A stretch of DNA of 35,442 nucleotides from Bacteroidales bacterium (lineage in GTDB: Bacteria; Bacteroidota; Bacteroidia; Bacteroidales; P3). Positions 23,023 to 30,363 of this stretch are shown one piece after another. The stretch is from positions 1 to 35,442 of the forward strand of contig JAISIA010000053.1 of NCBI GenBank assembly GCA_031262295.1. Direction: 5' to 3'. The position numbers and the translations under genes are program-made. The stretch's first letter is position 1, and each line of letters opens with the position of its first letter. Under the pieces are notes generated by a model, which was given only the letters and a program-made list of their open reading frames with translations, was not told the origin of the DNA and made no database searches.

Positions 23023-24339
23023 TTAAACCTCTTCTCCAAATAATGTGGCAGAGGAACAATCATTTATTCTTACATTAACATAAGAGCCAACTTTTAAATC
23101 TTTCTTATCAAAGATTACAACCTTGTTTTGGGATGTCCTTCCAAAGAGTTTCTCTTTGCTCCTTTTTGAAAAACCTTCTATTAAAACCTCAAAAACCTTT
23201 CCAACATCCTTCTTATTGCTTTCCAAAGATAGGCTTTGCTGTAAGAGAATTATTTCATTTAGTCTCCTATTTTTCTCTTCAGGGGAAACATTATCCTTAT
23301 ATTTTTTCGCTGCAATTGTGTTTTCTCTTTCAGAATAGTTAAACATAAAGGCATAATCATAGCCAACTTCTTTCATAATTGAAAGAGTTTGCTTATGATC
23401 TTCTTCTGTTTCTGAAGAGAATCCTGCAATAATATCCGTACTTATTGAACAAGAAGGGATGTATTTCTTAATTAGGCTTATCTTTTCAAGGTATTCCTCC
23501 CTTGTATATTTTCTATTCATCCTCTCTAATACAACATTGCTTCCCGATTGTACAGGAAGATGAATCATTTTACAAATATTATCCCTTTGAGCTATTGTTT
23601 TTATTAGTTCCAAAGAAATATCCTTTGGATGAGATGTTGAAAAACGTATCCTTAATAATGGAGATATATCCGCTACAAGAGCGATAAGTTGAGCAAAATT
23701 CACCACTTTGTCTTCTTCAATCCACATATATGAATTGACATTTTGCCCTAAAAGGGTAATTTCTTTATAACCTTGTTCAAATAAATCCTTAGCTTCACTT
23801 AAAATTGTCCTATAATCCCTACTTCTTTCTTTGCCTCGGGTAAAAGGAACAACGCAATATGAACAGAAGTTTTCGCAACCTCGCATTATGGAAATAAAGG
23901 CACTGACTCCATTTGTATCAAGACGAATGGGAATAATCTCTGAATAGGTTTCCTCTTTTGAAAGAAGTACATTAGCAGATCTTTTACCCAGAGACACTTC
24001 TTCAAGCATTTGAGGAATCTTTCTATAAGAATCAGGACCTACAATTAAATCAACAGAGCGATTTTCTTTAAATAACTCTTCTTTTAATCTTTCAGCCATA
24101 CATCCTAAAACGCCGATTTTTAGATGAGGTTTCTTCTTTTTCAAACTCTCAAATTCAGATAAACGTTTCTTTACTCTTTGTTCTGCATTTTCTCTTATTG
24201 AACATGTATTAACAAAAATTAAGTCTGCCTCTTCCAAAGAAGAAATATCGTATCCGTTTTCTTTTATAATTGCTCCTACAATTTCACTATCCGCCTGATT
24301 CATCTGACATCCGTAGGTTTCTATATATACTTTCTTCAT
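23023..24339 (-). CDS. miaB: tRNA (i6A37) methylthiotransferase MiaB
   Basis: MiaB is a radical SAM enzyme that converts N6-isopentenyladenosine at position 37 of tRNAs reading UNN codons to the 2-methylthio form. The 438 residues contain the UPF0004 domain with cluster ligands C11 (YGCQMNQ), C46 (NTCSIRE) and C80 (LGCMAE), the radical SAM motif CxxxCxxC (C155, C159, C162 in RGCENFCSYCVVPF) and a C-terminal TRAM domain (about 370-435). The length and the sequence RGKERSRD favour MiaB over RimO or MtaB. It is the last gene of the gltX run on the minus strand. Confidence 0.95.
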   Translation of the reverse strand: MKKVYIETYGCQMNQADSEIVGAIIKENGYDISSLEEADLIFVNTCSIRENAEQRVKKRLSEFESLKKKKPHLKIGVLGCMAERLKEELFKENRSVDLIVGPDSYRKIPQMLEEVSLGKRSANVLLSKEETYSEIIPIRLDTNGVSAFISIMRGCENFCSYCVVPFTRGKERSRDYRTILSEAKDLFEQGYKEITLLGQNVNSYMWIEEDKVVNFAQLIALVADISPLLRIRFSTSHPKDISLELIKTIAQRDNICKMIHLPVQSGSNVVLERMNRKYTREEYLEKISLIKKYIPSCSISTDIIAGFSSETEEDHKQTLSIMKEVGYDYAFMFNYSERENTIAAKKYKDNVSPEEKNRRLNEIILLQQSLSLESNKKDVGKVFEVLIEGFSKRSKEKLFGRTSQNKVVIFDKKDLKVGSYVNVRINDCSSATLFGEEV

Positions 24340-24382
24340 ATCCTTTCTTAGTAATTTATGTAGTTTTTTCTTGCAAAAAATG

Positions 24383-25072
24383 TTATTTATAGTTTAAAAG
24401 AATTTCATCAACAACCTTTCTTACCCCTATTGTGGCTTTTTCTTGAATCACCTCTATGTTTTGCCCTCTTACATCTACATTAAGGGGATCAACTAAAAAC
24501 TTTTTGCAATCCTTCTTTGTATAATGTATCAATCCAGCAGCAGGATATACAACCAAAGAAGAGCCAATAACAATGAATATATCTGCTTTTTGAGTAATTG
24601 AAATTGCATTTTCCATCATTGGAACAGCCTCTCCAAACCATACAATGTGGGGACGCAACGGCTCACCATAAGGATCTTTGTCATCCTTTGAAAGAAATCC
24701 TTTTTTAATATCCACAATATAGGAGGGATTTCTCACCGAACGAGCCTTTTTTAATTCTCCATGCAAATGAATAACCCTACTACTTCCTGCCCTTTGATGA
24801 AGATCATCCACATTTTGAGTTATAATATCCACATTGAAAAACTCCTCTAAGCGAACCAAATCCTTATGTGCCATATTGGGTTCTACACTTAAAAGGTTTT
24901 TTAATCTTTGATTATAGAAATTCCTCACTAAATCGGGATTCTTTTTCCAACAATCAAAGTTTGCTACATCTTCAATTCTGTGCTTTTCCCATAAACCATC
25001 AGCATCTCTAAACGTACTTATACCACTTTCCTTACTTATTCCCGCTCCCGAAAAAACTACAATATTTTTCAT
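24383..25072 (-). CDS. Sirtuin-type NAD-dependent protein deacylase
   Basis: A Sir2-family deacylase of 229 residues that removes acyl groups from lysines with use of NAD+. Conserved motifs are FSGAGISKESGISTFRD (NAD binding, 7-23), TQNVDDLHQRAG (85-96) and catalytic His104 (HLHGE). Tyr53 and Arg56 (FYNQR) match the Tyr/Arg pair that makes class III (SIRT5/CobB) enzymes favour succinyl- and malonyl-lysine. The four cysteines that bind structural zinc in most sirtuins are missing between H104 and the LRPHIVWFGEAVP motif. Zinc-free forms are known in related bacteria. It lies in the minus-strand run between the DUF2520 gene and miaB. Confidence 0.92.
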   Translation of the reverse strand: MKNIVVFSGAGISKESGISTFRDADGLWEKHRIEDVANFDCWKKNPDLVRNFYNQRLKNLLSVEPNMAHKDLVRLEEFFNVDIITQNVDDLHQRAGSSRVIHLHGELKKARSVRNPSYIVDIKKGFLSKDDKDPYGEPLRPHIVWFGEAVPMMENAISITQKADIFIVIGSSLVVYPAAGLIHYTKKDCKKFLVDPLNVDVRGQNIEVIQEKATIGVRKVVDEILLNYK

Positions 25073-25091
25073 TTTCTACCTTATTTAGTGA

Positions 25092-25838
25092 TTATTTTTC
25101 CTCTTTTTCTTCCTTTTCTTCTTGCAAAGAAGATATACCTTTACTTATAATTTCATAAATCCTTCTTTCATTTTCATCAAGCAACTTTTTATGCTCTTCC
25201 ATAATTTGATAATCCTTCCTCTTTGCAGGTCCTGTTTGAATATCAAAAGGATTGTTTTTTTCAATATTTTCTATTGTTTGGTCAATTATAGGAGTAAGAA
25301 TTTCAAATGGAATATCCTCTTTTTCCAATTGTTTTTTTGCTATTCCATAAAGATAGTTAGTGAAATTATTTGCAAATATTGCAGAAATATGCAGGTGCTT
25401 CCTCTTTTGAGAAGAAAGAAAATATATTTTATTTCCCAAAGACGTAAATAAATTTTCTATTTTCCTTAAACTTTCTGAACTATTTGCCTCAATACATAGA
25501 GGAATAAGAGAAAAACTTAATTGATTATCCTTTTTCAAAGAATAGACAGGGTATATTACACCATAGTTTTTTGCTCTCTTGCTTAAAACTTCCATTGGTT
25601 TAGTCCCAGAACAATGAACCAAAATCCCCTCTACATTATCCATATTTTGAAGAGATTCTTCAATGGCATTATCCTTAACGGCAAGAATTATAAGATCTCG
25701 TTTAAGAAATTTTTCATTATTCCCTCTTGAAGAAAGAAAAACAACATCCCTTTTCAAAGAAAGTAGGGCATTATAAAAATGCCATCCCACATTTCCTTGT
25801 CCAATTATAGTTATGGTTTGAATTTCCTTTTCTTTCAC
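25092..25838 (-). CDS. Rossmann-like and DUF2520 domain protein
   Basis: A 248-residue putative NAD(P)-dependent oxidoreductase. The N-terminal Rossmann domain begins ITIIGQGNVGWHFYNAL (GxGxxG at about 13-18), followed by DLIILAVKDNAIEE and VHCSGTKPMEVL. The C-terminal all-helical DUF2520 domain (about 140-240) includes KRKHLHISAIFANNFTNYLYGIA. It resembles ketopantoate reductase/6-phosphogluconate dehydrogenase-like proteins that are widespread in Bacteroidota without a proven substrate. The last residues are a Glu/Lys run. It is co-oriented with gltX, 47 bases downstream of it. Confidence 0.88.
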   Translation of the reverse strand: MKEKEIQTITIIGQGNVGWHFYNALLSLKRDVVFLSSRGNNEKFLKRDLIILAVKDNAIEESLQNMDNVEGILVHCSGTKPMEVLSKRAKNYGVIYPVYSLKKDNQLSFSLIPLCIEANSSESLRKIENLFTSLGNKIYFLSSQKRKHLHISAIFANNFTNYLYGIAKKQLEKEDIPFEILTPIIDQTIENIEKNNPFDIQTGPAKRKDYQIMEEHKKLLDENERRIYEIISKGISSLQEEKEEKEEK

Positions 25839-25885
25839 CTTGTTTTTTTCTTATTTTTCCTCTTTCCTATCTTTAATAAACAAAA

Positions 25886-27415
25886 TTAAATAATAGAAAT
25901 TGTTTTCACTGCCCTTTCTATTCTTTCAATTGTTTCTTTTTTTCCTAAAAGATGAGCTATCTCAAAAAGGTCTGGTCCCATTGCTTTACCGACCAAAGAT
26001 AGCCTTAAACAATTCATAAATTGTCCTAAGTTAATTTCCCTTTCTTCAATAAAGTTATGAATTGTTTCATTTAATGTATTGCTTTCAAAATTATCTAAAA
26101 TATTTAATCTCTCTGCTAAAACATATAAGTCATCATTTGTTGATGGTTTCCAGCGTTTTTTAATTACCTTTTCATCATAAGAATTGGGTGCTATAAAGAA
26201 AAAAGATGACTGCTCCCATAATTCATTAACAAAGGAGCATCTTTCCTTTACCAAATAGACAACCTTTTCTACATAATTTATATCAAAGTCTATACCTTTT
26301 TCTTTCAATATTACAGAAAAATCTTCTGCTAAAACCCTATTAGGTCTTTGCTGCAAATATTGATGATTAAACCATTTAGCCTTTTCTAAGTCAAATTTAG
26401 CCCCACTAAGTGATATTCTATCTAAGGAAAACAAAGAAATTAATTCCTCCAATGAAAAAATATCCCTATCCAAACCCGGATTCCATCCCAAAAGAGCAAG
26501 CATATTAATTACAGCCTCTGGTAAATATCCGCTTTCTCTATAACCTGAGGATACTTCATTAGTCTTTGGATCAACCCAAATTAGAGGAAAGACAGGAAAA
26601 CCTAAACGATCACCATCTCTTTTGCTTAATTTTCCATTGCCATCTGGCTTTAATAATAGTGGCAAATGAGCAAATTCTGGCTTTGTTTCCTCCCAATCAA
26701 AAGCCTTATACAACATAATATGTAAGGCAGTTGAAGGAAGCCATTCCTCACCTCTTATTACGTGAGTAATATTCATTAGATGATCATCTACAACATTAGC
26801 TAAATGATAGGTTGGCATGCCATCTGACTTAAAGAGAACCTTATCATCCAAGAGGTTGGAGTTCATTTTCACCTTGCCTCTTATTAAATCATCAATCTCA
26901 ATTGTTGTATCCTTAGGAAAAAGAAAACGAATGACATAAGGAGTATTCTCTTTTAAAAGTCTTTTAACCTCATCCTGAGGTAGGGTAATAGAATTTTTAA
27001 GACTTTCTCTTGTAGAGCTATCATATTGAAACGTTTTTTTCTCACTCTCATATTGCTTTCTCATTGCATCTAACTCCTCATTTGTGTCAAATGCATAGTA
27101 GGCATTTTTGCTATCTATTAGTCTTTGAGCATATTCTTTGTAAATTTCCTTCCTATCACTTTGCCTATATGGTCCGTAATCTCCTCCTTTTTGAACTCCT
27201 TCATCAAAGTTTAAATTCAGCCATTTAAAGGTTTCTATTATATATTCTTCTGCTCCCGGAACAAAACGTCCTTGATCCGTATCCTCTATTCTAAGAATGA
27301 AGTCTCCACCATTTTTCTTTGCAAATAAATAATTGTATAATGCCGTTCTCACACCTCCAATATGCAATGGTCCTGTTGGTGAGGGAGCAAAGCGTACTCT
27401 AACTTTTCTTTCCAT
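25886..27415 (-). CDS. gltX: Glutamate-tRNA ligase
   Basis: A class Ic synthetase that charges tRNA-Glu (and in some bacteria tRNA-Gln). The 509 residues carry the HIGH motif ([20 protein letters not shown], 18-21) and the KMSKS-type motif (GKLSKRDG). The Rossmann catalytic core is followed by the helical anticodon-binding domain (about 330-505). The sequence around [21 protein letters not shown] is typical of the full-length discriminating or non-discriminating enzyme rather than the short Glu-Q form. It leads a minus-strand run with the DUF2520, sirtuin and miaB genes. Confidence 0.96.
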   Translation of the reverse strand: MERKVRVRFAPSPTGPLHIGGVRTALYNYLFAKKNGGDFILRIEDTDQGRFVPGAEEYIIETFKWLNLNFDEGVQKGGDYGPYRQSDRKEIYKEYAQRLIDSKNAYYAFDTNEELDAMRKQYESEKKTFQYDSSTRESLKNSITLPQDEVKRLLKENTPYVIRFLFPKDTTIEIDDLIRGKVKMNSNLLDDKVLFKSDGMPTYHLANVVDDHLMNITHVIRGEEWLPSTALHIMLYKAFDWEETKPEFAHLPLLLKPDGNGKLSKRDGDRLGFPVFPLIWVDPKTNEVSSGYRESGYLPEAVINMLALLGWNPGLDRDIFSLEELISLFSLDRISLSGAKFDLEKAKWFNHQYLQQRPNRVLAEDFSVILKEKGIDFDINYVEKVVYLVKERCSFVNELWEQSSFFFIAPNSYDEKVIKKRWKPSTNDDLYVLAERLNILDNFESNTLNETIHNFIEEREINLGQFMNCLRLSLVGKAMGPDLFEIAHLLGKKETIERIERAVKTISII

Positions 27416-27447
27416 TTTTAAGGATTTTTATAAAAATAATTAAGATG

Positions 27448-27455
27448 CAAATATA
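27448..27455 (-). promoter_or_regulatory. gltX promoter, -7 element
   Basis: On the minus strand TATATTTG fits TAnnTTTG, about 33 bases before the gltX start. No convincing -33 TTTG at the expected distance. Confidence 0.5.
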
Positions 27456-27617
27456 CAAAAAGACAATTAAAGACATTTTTATATAGACTATAATTCATAA
27501 AATAATATTTTTTCACGTTTTTTTAACATTTCCGACCCCATTTTTTGCCAAATTTTAACATAATTTTATCAAAAATTGCCCGTTTTTTAACATTTTTTAA
27601 CATTTCATTCAATTTTT

Positions 27618-27650
27618 GTCGGCAACCGACCTTTGTTTTTCCTAACGGAA
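27618..27650 (+). repeat. TCCTAACGGAA hairpin element, copy d
   Basis: GTCGG-CAA-CCGAC stem-loop (27618-27630), a T-rich spacer CTTTGTTTT, then TCCTAACGGAA (27640-27650). Same layout as copies a and c but on the opposite strand and with a different stem. Confidence 0.65.
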
Positions 27651-27754
27651 TTTCAATTTTTCAAATTATTAATTATCAATATAATCCAAATAAATTTTAA
27701 TATATTTTTCCAGAATTTTAATTAAAAAAACCAAATTCTAATTTTTTCATTAAA

Positions 27755-27859
27755 AAAACGAAGATTTCTTCAAATAAAACGCTGTTTTATTTTGCTAAAA
27801 CGAAGAAATAATTTACTAAAACAGCGTTTTATTTTACTAAAACGAAGATTTGTTCAAAG
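27755..27859. repeat. 21-bp phased array B, five units
   Basis: The conserved C falls at 27759, 27780, 27801, 27822 and 27843, an exact 21-base period. Cores are CGAAGATTT, CGCTGTTTT, CGAAGAAAT, CAGCGTTTT and CGAAGATTT. Units 2 and 4 contain AAAACGCTGTTTT and AAAACAGCGTTTT, which are perfect 13-base reverse complements. It is the 3' part of repeat R2. Confidence 0.88.
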
Positions 27860-27959
27860 ATAATATGCTAATAATGAAGCGATTATTTTGTAAATATAAA
27901 GAAAAATGAAATTTGGGGGAAATATTATGCTTTTGCCCTTAAAAGAAACTTTGTTTTGG

Positions 27960-27991
27960 CAAAGATATAAAATTATTTTCAATAATGCAAA
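27960..27991 (-). promoter_or_regulatory. Possible minus-strand promoter reading into repeat R2
   Basis: On the minus strand TTTG (27991-27988), a 20-base spacer and TATCTTTG (27967-27960). It would drive transcription through the 21-bp array toward gltX. No gene starts close by. Confidence 0.4.
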
Positions 27992-28018
27992 CGGGAAATT
28001 TCAGTTTTGAAATTTTGA

Positions 28019-28056
28019 ATTTAACATTTGAAAGAAAAAATGTTAAATATTTTTTT
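28019..28056 (+). terminator. Orphan hairpin with T-run
   Basis: ATTTAACATTT (28019-28029) pairs perfectly with AAATGTTAAAT (28038-28048), followed by ATTTTTTT. It looks like an intrinsic terminator, but no gene or clear promoter lies upstream on this strand. Confidence 0.5.
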
Positions 28057-28387
28057 AAATTGATAATTTTCTATGTTATCTATCTCTATATTAGAATAAA
28101 GAATTGCTTATAATTTCTATTTTATCAGCAGATATTATTATTAAAACTTGCAAAATTTGCACGTTTTAACAATAATATGATTACTTTGATTGTGATTTAA
28201 TATTATTTTTTCCCTATTGAAATATTAAACATCTTTTCCGCCACATTAAGCATTTCATTTTAAAAATCGGAATAAATATATAATGAAAAGGAAGAAATTG
28301 TTTATTTTTTTCTCAATTTTTATAGATTGATTTATAGGATGTAGTAATATTTATTTAAAAAAAAGTGAATTTTTTTTTGAAAAAAAC

Positions 28388-28417
28388 TTTGTAGGTAAAA
28401 AATAATTTATACTTTTG
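28388..28417 (+). promoter_or_regulatory. Promoter of the second predicted small RNA
   Basis: TTTG (28388-28391), an 18-base spacer and TACTTTTG (28410-28417) fit the consensus. Predicted start near 28423. Confidence 0.65.
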
Positions 28418-28422
28418 CAAAC

Positions 28423-28636
28423 CGAAAAAACAAGGAAAGAAACAAAATGAGAAAGCGATTTTACTTACTATGACAAGAATTTGTTGTCAATTGTATCAAA
28501 AAACGTATTAATAAAAACCAAGTATAGGATAACTTTTCTCACAACTAATGTTCTGAATTGATTTTGACGGAATTTAAATAGCAAGTAAAAAGAATACGAA
28601 TAATGAATGGAAAGGAGCCGTAAGGCTCCTTTTGTC
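28423..28636 (+). ncRNA. Predicted small RNA or short leader of about 210 nt
   Basis: The unit runs from a consensus promoter to the terminator at 28611-28634. The region is markedly less A/T-monotonous than its surroundings. Possible pairings are TGACAA/TTGTCA (28471-28476 with 28484-28489) and TTTTACTT/AAGTAAAA (28459-28466 with 28583-28590), which would enclose much of the RNA in one long-range stem. The size would suit a 6S-type RNA, but I cannot confirm a family. An 8-codon frame starting at the ATG at 28447 (MRKRFYLL, with AAGGAAAG upstream) makes a leader-peptide role an alternative. ldcA has its own -7 element after the terminator. Confidence 0.5.
28611..28634 (+). terminator. Terminator of the second predicted small RNA
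   Basis: AAAGGAGCC (28611-28619), loop GTAA, GGCTCCTTT (28624-28632), then a short T-rich tail. It is a strong G/C-containing stem in an otherwise A/T-rich region. Confidence 0.8.
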
Positions 28637-28714
28637 TTTATATCCTTTTTGCTTTATTTTCTTTATATAATCATAGATTCATTATTTGTAGAATGGCGTA
28701 ATAAGGAATTTTAT

Positions 28715-28722
28715 TATCTTTG
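28715..28722 (+). promoter_or_regulatory. ldcA promoter, -7 element
   Basis: TATCTTTG fits TAnnTTTG and lies 25 bases before the GTG start. The nearest TTTG upstream (28685-28688) is too far away for a standard -33 element. Confidence 0.5.
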
Positions 28723-28747
28723 CCATTAATAAAGAAATTAGTTTTAA

Positions 28748-29656
28748 GTGGCAAAACCAGCGATTTTACATAAGGGAGATGCAATTGGTATAGTTTGTTC
28801 TGCAAGAAAGGTTAATCTTTTTGAGATAAAAGATGCAATAAATCTTTTTAATAGTTGGCAATTACAAGTAATCTTAGGCAAAACAATACATTTGGAGGAT
28901 AACCAATTTGCAGGTAGCGATGAGCAAAGGAGGGAAGATATTCAATTTTTCCTCTTCAATAAGCAAGTAAAAGCTATATTTATTGCTCGTGGAGGCTATG
29001 GTAGTATCCGGATTTTAGACAAATTAAACTTCGCCTCTTTCAATAAGACACCCAAATGGATAATTGGATACTCTGATATTACTGCTATATTAAATCATAT
29101 ATTCTTTACACAAGGAGCATGTTCTCTTTTAGCAACAATGCCAATTAACATTAAGGAAGAGAATTTCTCATCTTCTTCCATAGAAACCCTACATAATTGT
29201 TTGTTTAATGAAAAAGAAATGGAAAGAATTTATCCTAACTCTCCATTAAATATAAAAGGTAGGGCAAAGGGAGAGGCAATTGGAGGAAATCTTTCTGTAT
29301 TATATAGTCTATTAGGTTCAATTTCTTTTGGTGATACCAAAGGAAAAATTCTTTTCATTGAGGATTTAGATGAATATTTATATCATATAGATAGGATGAT
29401 GCAGTCACTTAAAAGAGCTGGAAAGCTAAAAAGTTTAAGTGGATTAGTCGTTGGAGCTTTTACAAAGATGCATGATAATGATATTCCTTTTGGAAAAACT
29501 GCCCAAGAGATTATATTGGATGCGGTAAAAGAATATAACTATCCTGTTTGTTTTGATATTCCTTTTGGACATATTGAAGAAAGAAATGAGGCATTTATTA
29601 TTGGTAAGACCACAAGTTTAATTGTGGGGGAAGAAAACGTTGTAATAGTGCAATAG
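28748..29656 (+). CDS. ldcA: LD-carboxypeptidase (S66 family)
   Basis: S66 serine peptidases remove the terminal D-Ala from tetrapeptide stems during peptidoglycan recycling in the cytoplasm. The 302 residues have no signal peptide, as expected. The catalytic triad is Ser86 (RGGYGSIR), Glu205 (LFIEDLDEY) and His275 (FGHIEERN), at the spacing of known LdcA. The start is GTG (28748-28750). An upstream ATG in frame would cross the promoter. It leads a tightly packed run with yraN, a MerR gene, a phosphatase-like gene and ddl, which joins two peptidoglycan enzymes. Confidence 0.93.
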   Translation: MAKPAILHKGDAIGIVCSARKVNLFEIKDAINLFNSWQLQVILGKTIHLEDNQFAGSDEQRREDIQFFLFNKQVKAIFIARGGYGSIRILDKLNFASFNKTPKWIIGYSDITAILNHIFFTQGACSLLATMPINIKEENFSSSSIETLHNCLFNEKEMERIYPNSPLNIKGRAKGEAIGGNLSVLYSLLGSISFGDTKGKILFIEDLDEYLYHIDRMMQSLKRAGKLKSLSGLVVGAFTKMHDNDIPFGKTAQEIILDAVKEYNYPVCFDIPFGHIEERNEAFIIGKTTSLIVGEENVVIVQ

Positions 29657-29658
29657 GA

Positions 29659-30021
29659 ATGGAAAATAATAAGTCATTTGGGGATAAGGGAGAAAGGATA
29701 GCTTTGGAATACTTAATTGAAAAGAAGTATTTAATATTAGAAACTAATTATAAAAGTGGAAGAAATGAAGTAGATATTATTGCCAAACATAGAGGCGATA
29801 TTGTTTTTATAGAGGTTAAGACAAGAGCAACGGAGGTTTTTATCCATCCCGAAGAGGCAGTTAATTTGGAAAAACAAAGATCTATAATTAGTGTAGCTAA
29901 CAATTATATCCTAAAAAATAATATTTTTGCCAACGCAAGATTTGATATAATATCCATTATTTTAAATGAAAAGATAGAAATTAACCATATTGAAAACGCA
30001 TTTATGCCAATGCCACGTTAA
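29659..30021 (+). CDS. yraN: YraN family (UPF0102) protein
   Basis: A 120-residue protein with the UPF0102 signature: KGERIALEYLIEKKYLILETNYKSGRNEVDIIAKHRGDIVFIEVKTR (about 8-54), ending in the restriction-endonuclease-like motif D-x(n)-EVK (D39 in EVDIIA, E51 and K53 in IEVKTR), which suggests a nuclease fold. The biological role is not settled. It begins 2 bases after ldcA stops and ends 3 bases before the MerR gene. Confidence 0.93.
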   Translation: MENNKSFGDKGERIALEYLIEKKYLILETNYKSGRNEVDIIAKHRGDIVFIEVKTRATEVFIHPEEAVNLEKQRSIISVANNYILKNNIFANARFDIISIILNEKIEINHIENAFMPMPR

Positions 30022-30024
30022 ATT

Positions 30025-30363
30025 ATGGAAGAAGAAAAATTGTATTATAGTATAGGAGAGGTTTCCCTTGTTTTAGAAGTTTCACTTCCAACACTTAGGT
30101 TTTGGGAAAAAGAATTTAAACAAATAAAACCTCAAAAGAATAAAAGAGGAGTAAGATATTATACAATGGAAGATATATCCTTGTTAAAGCAAATAAAGTA
30201 TCTTACCAAAACATGTGGATATACCTTAGAGGGAACAAAGAATATATTAAAGAATAAGACGCTTTCACTATTTGAAAACAAGGAAGAAAATAAGGATATT
30301 GAGATGGTAGAAAATCTAAAAGAAATAAAGGACTTCCTATTAGAACTAAAAAATATGCTATGA
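30025..30363 (+). CDS. MerR family transcriptional regulator
   Basis: A 112-residue DNA-binding protein. The N-terminal winged helix-turn-helix (about 5-75) has the MerR pattern YSIGEVSLVLEVSLPTLRFWEKEF followed by RGVRYYTMEDISLLKQI, and a C-terminal helix (about 80-110) for dimerisation. No ligand-binding Cys motif follows, so it belongs to the short form common in Bacteroidota whose effector is unknown. It overlaps the next gene by 4 bases (ATGA). Targets cannot be inferred. Confidence 0.92.
   Translation: MEEEKLYYSIGEVSLVLEVSLPTLRFWEKEFKQIKPQKNKRGVRYYTMEDISLLKQIKYLTKTCGYTLEGTKNILKNKTLSLFENKEENKDIEMVENLKEIKDFLLELKNML

Larger units (their letters stand above)
27518..27866 (+). repeat. Long dispersed intergenic repeat, copy R2
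   Basis: The motif order matches 35097-35442 throughout: TTTAACATT with a C-rich patch, CAAATTTTAACAT, ATCAAAA.TTGCCC, TTTTAACATTTTTTAACATT, CATTCAA, a variable middle, AATTATTAAT, ATATAATCCAA, AAATTTTAAT, a run of A then CCAAATTCTAATTTTT, the five-unit 21-bp array and a closing TTCAAAGATAA. The main difference is the middle, where R2 carries the hairpin element at 27618-27650 and R3 carries an unrelated A/T-rich stretch. Confidence 0.75.
27416..28747. other. Non-coding region between gltX and ldcA
   Basis: This 1.3-kb gap holds the gltX promoter (27448-27455), the full-length dispersed repeat R2 (27518-27866) with a hairpin element (27618-27650) and a 21-bp array (27755-27859), a possible minus-strand promoter (27960-27991), an orphan hairpin terminator (28019-28056), a predicted small RNA (28388-28636) and the ldcA promoter (28715-28722). 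I see nothing identifiable in 28057-28387. No protein-coding gene is evident. Confidence 0.7.

Noticed and set aside
27518..27866. Insertion sequence or MITE
   Set aside because: No transposase, no clear terminal inverted repeats and no target duplication could be seen; it is kept only as a dispersed repeat.
28423..28747. Attenuator or riboswitch controlling ldcA
   Set aside because: ldcA has its own -7 element after the terminator, and no known ligand-binding pattern is visible; left as an alternative for candidate RNA 2.
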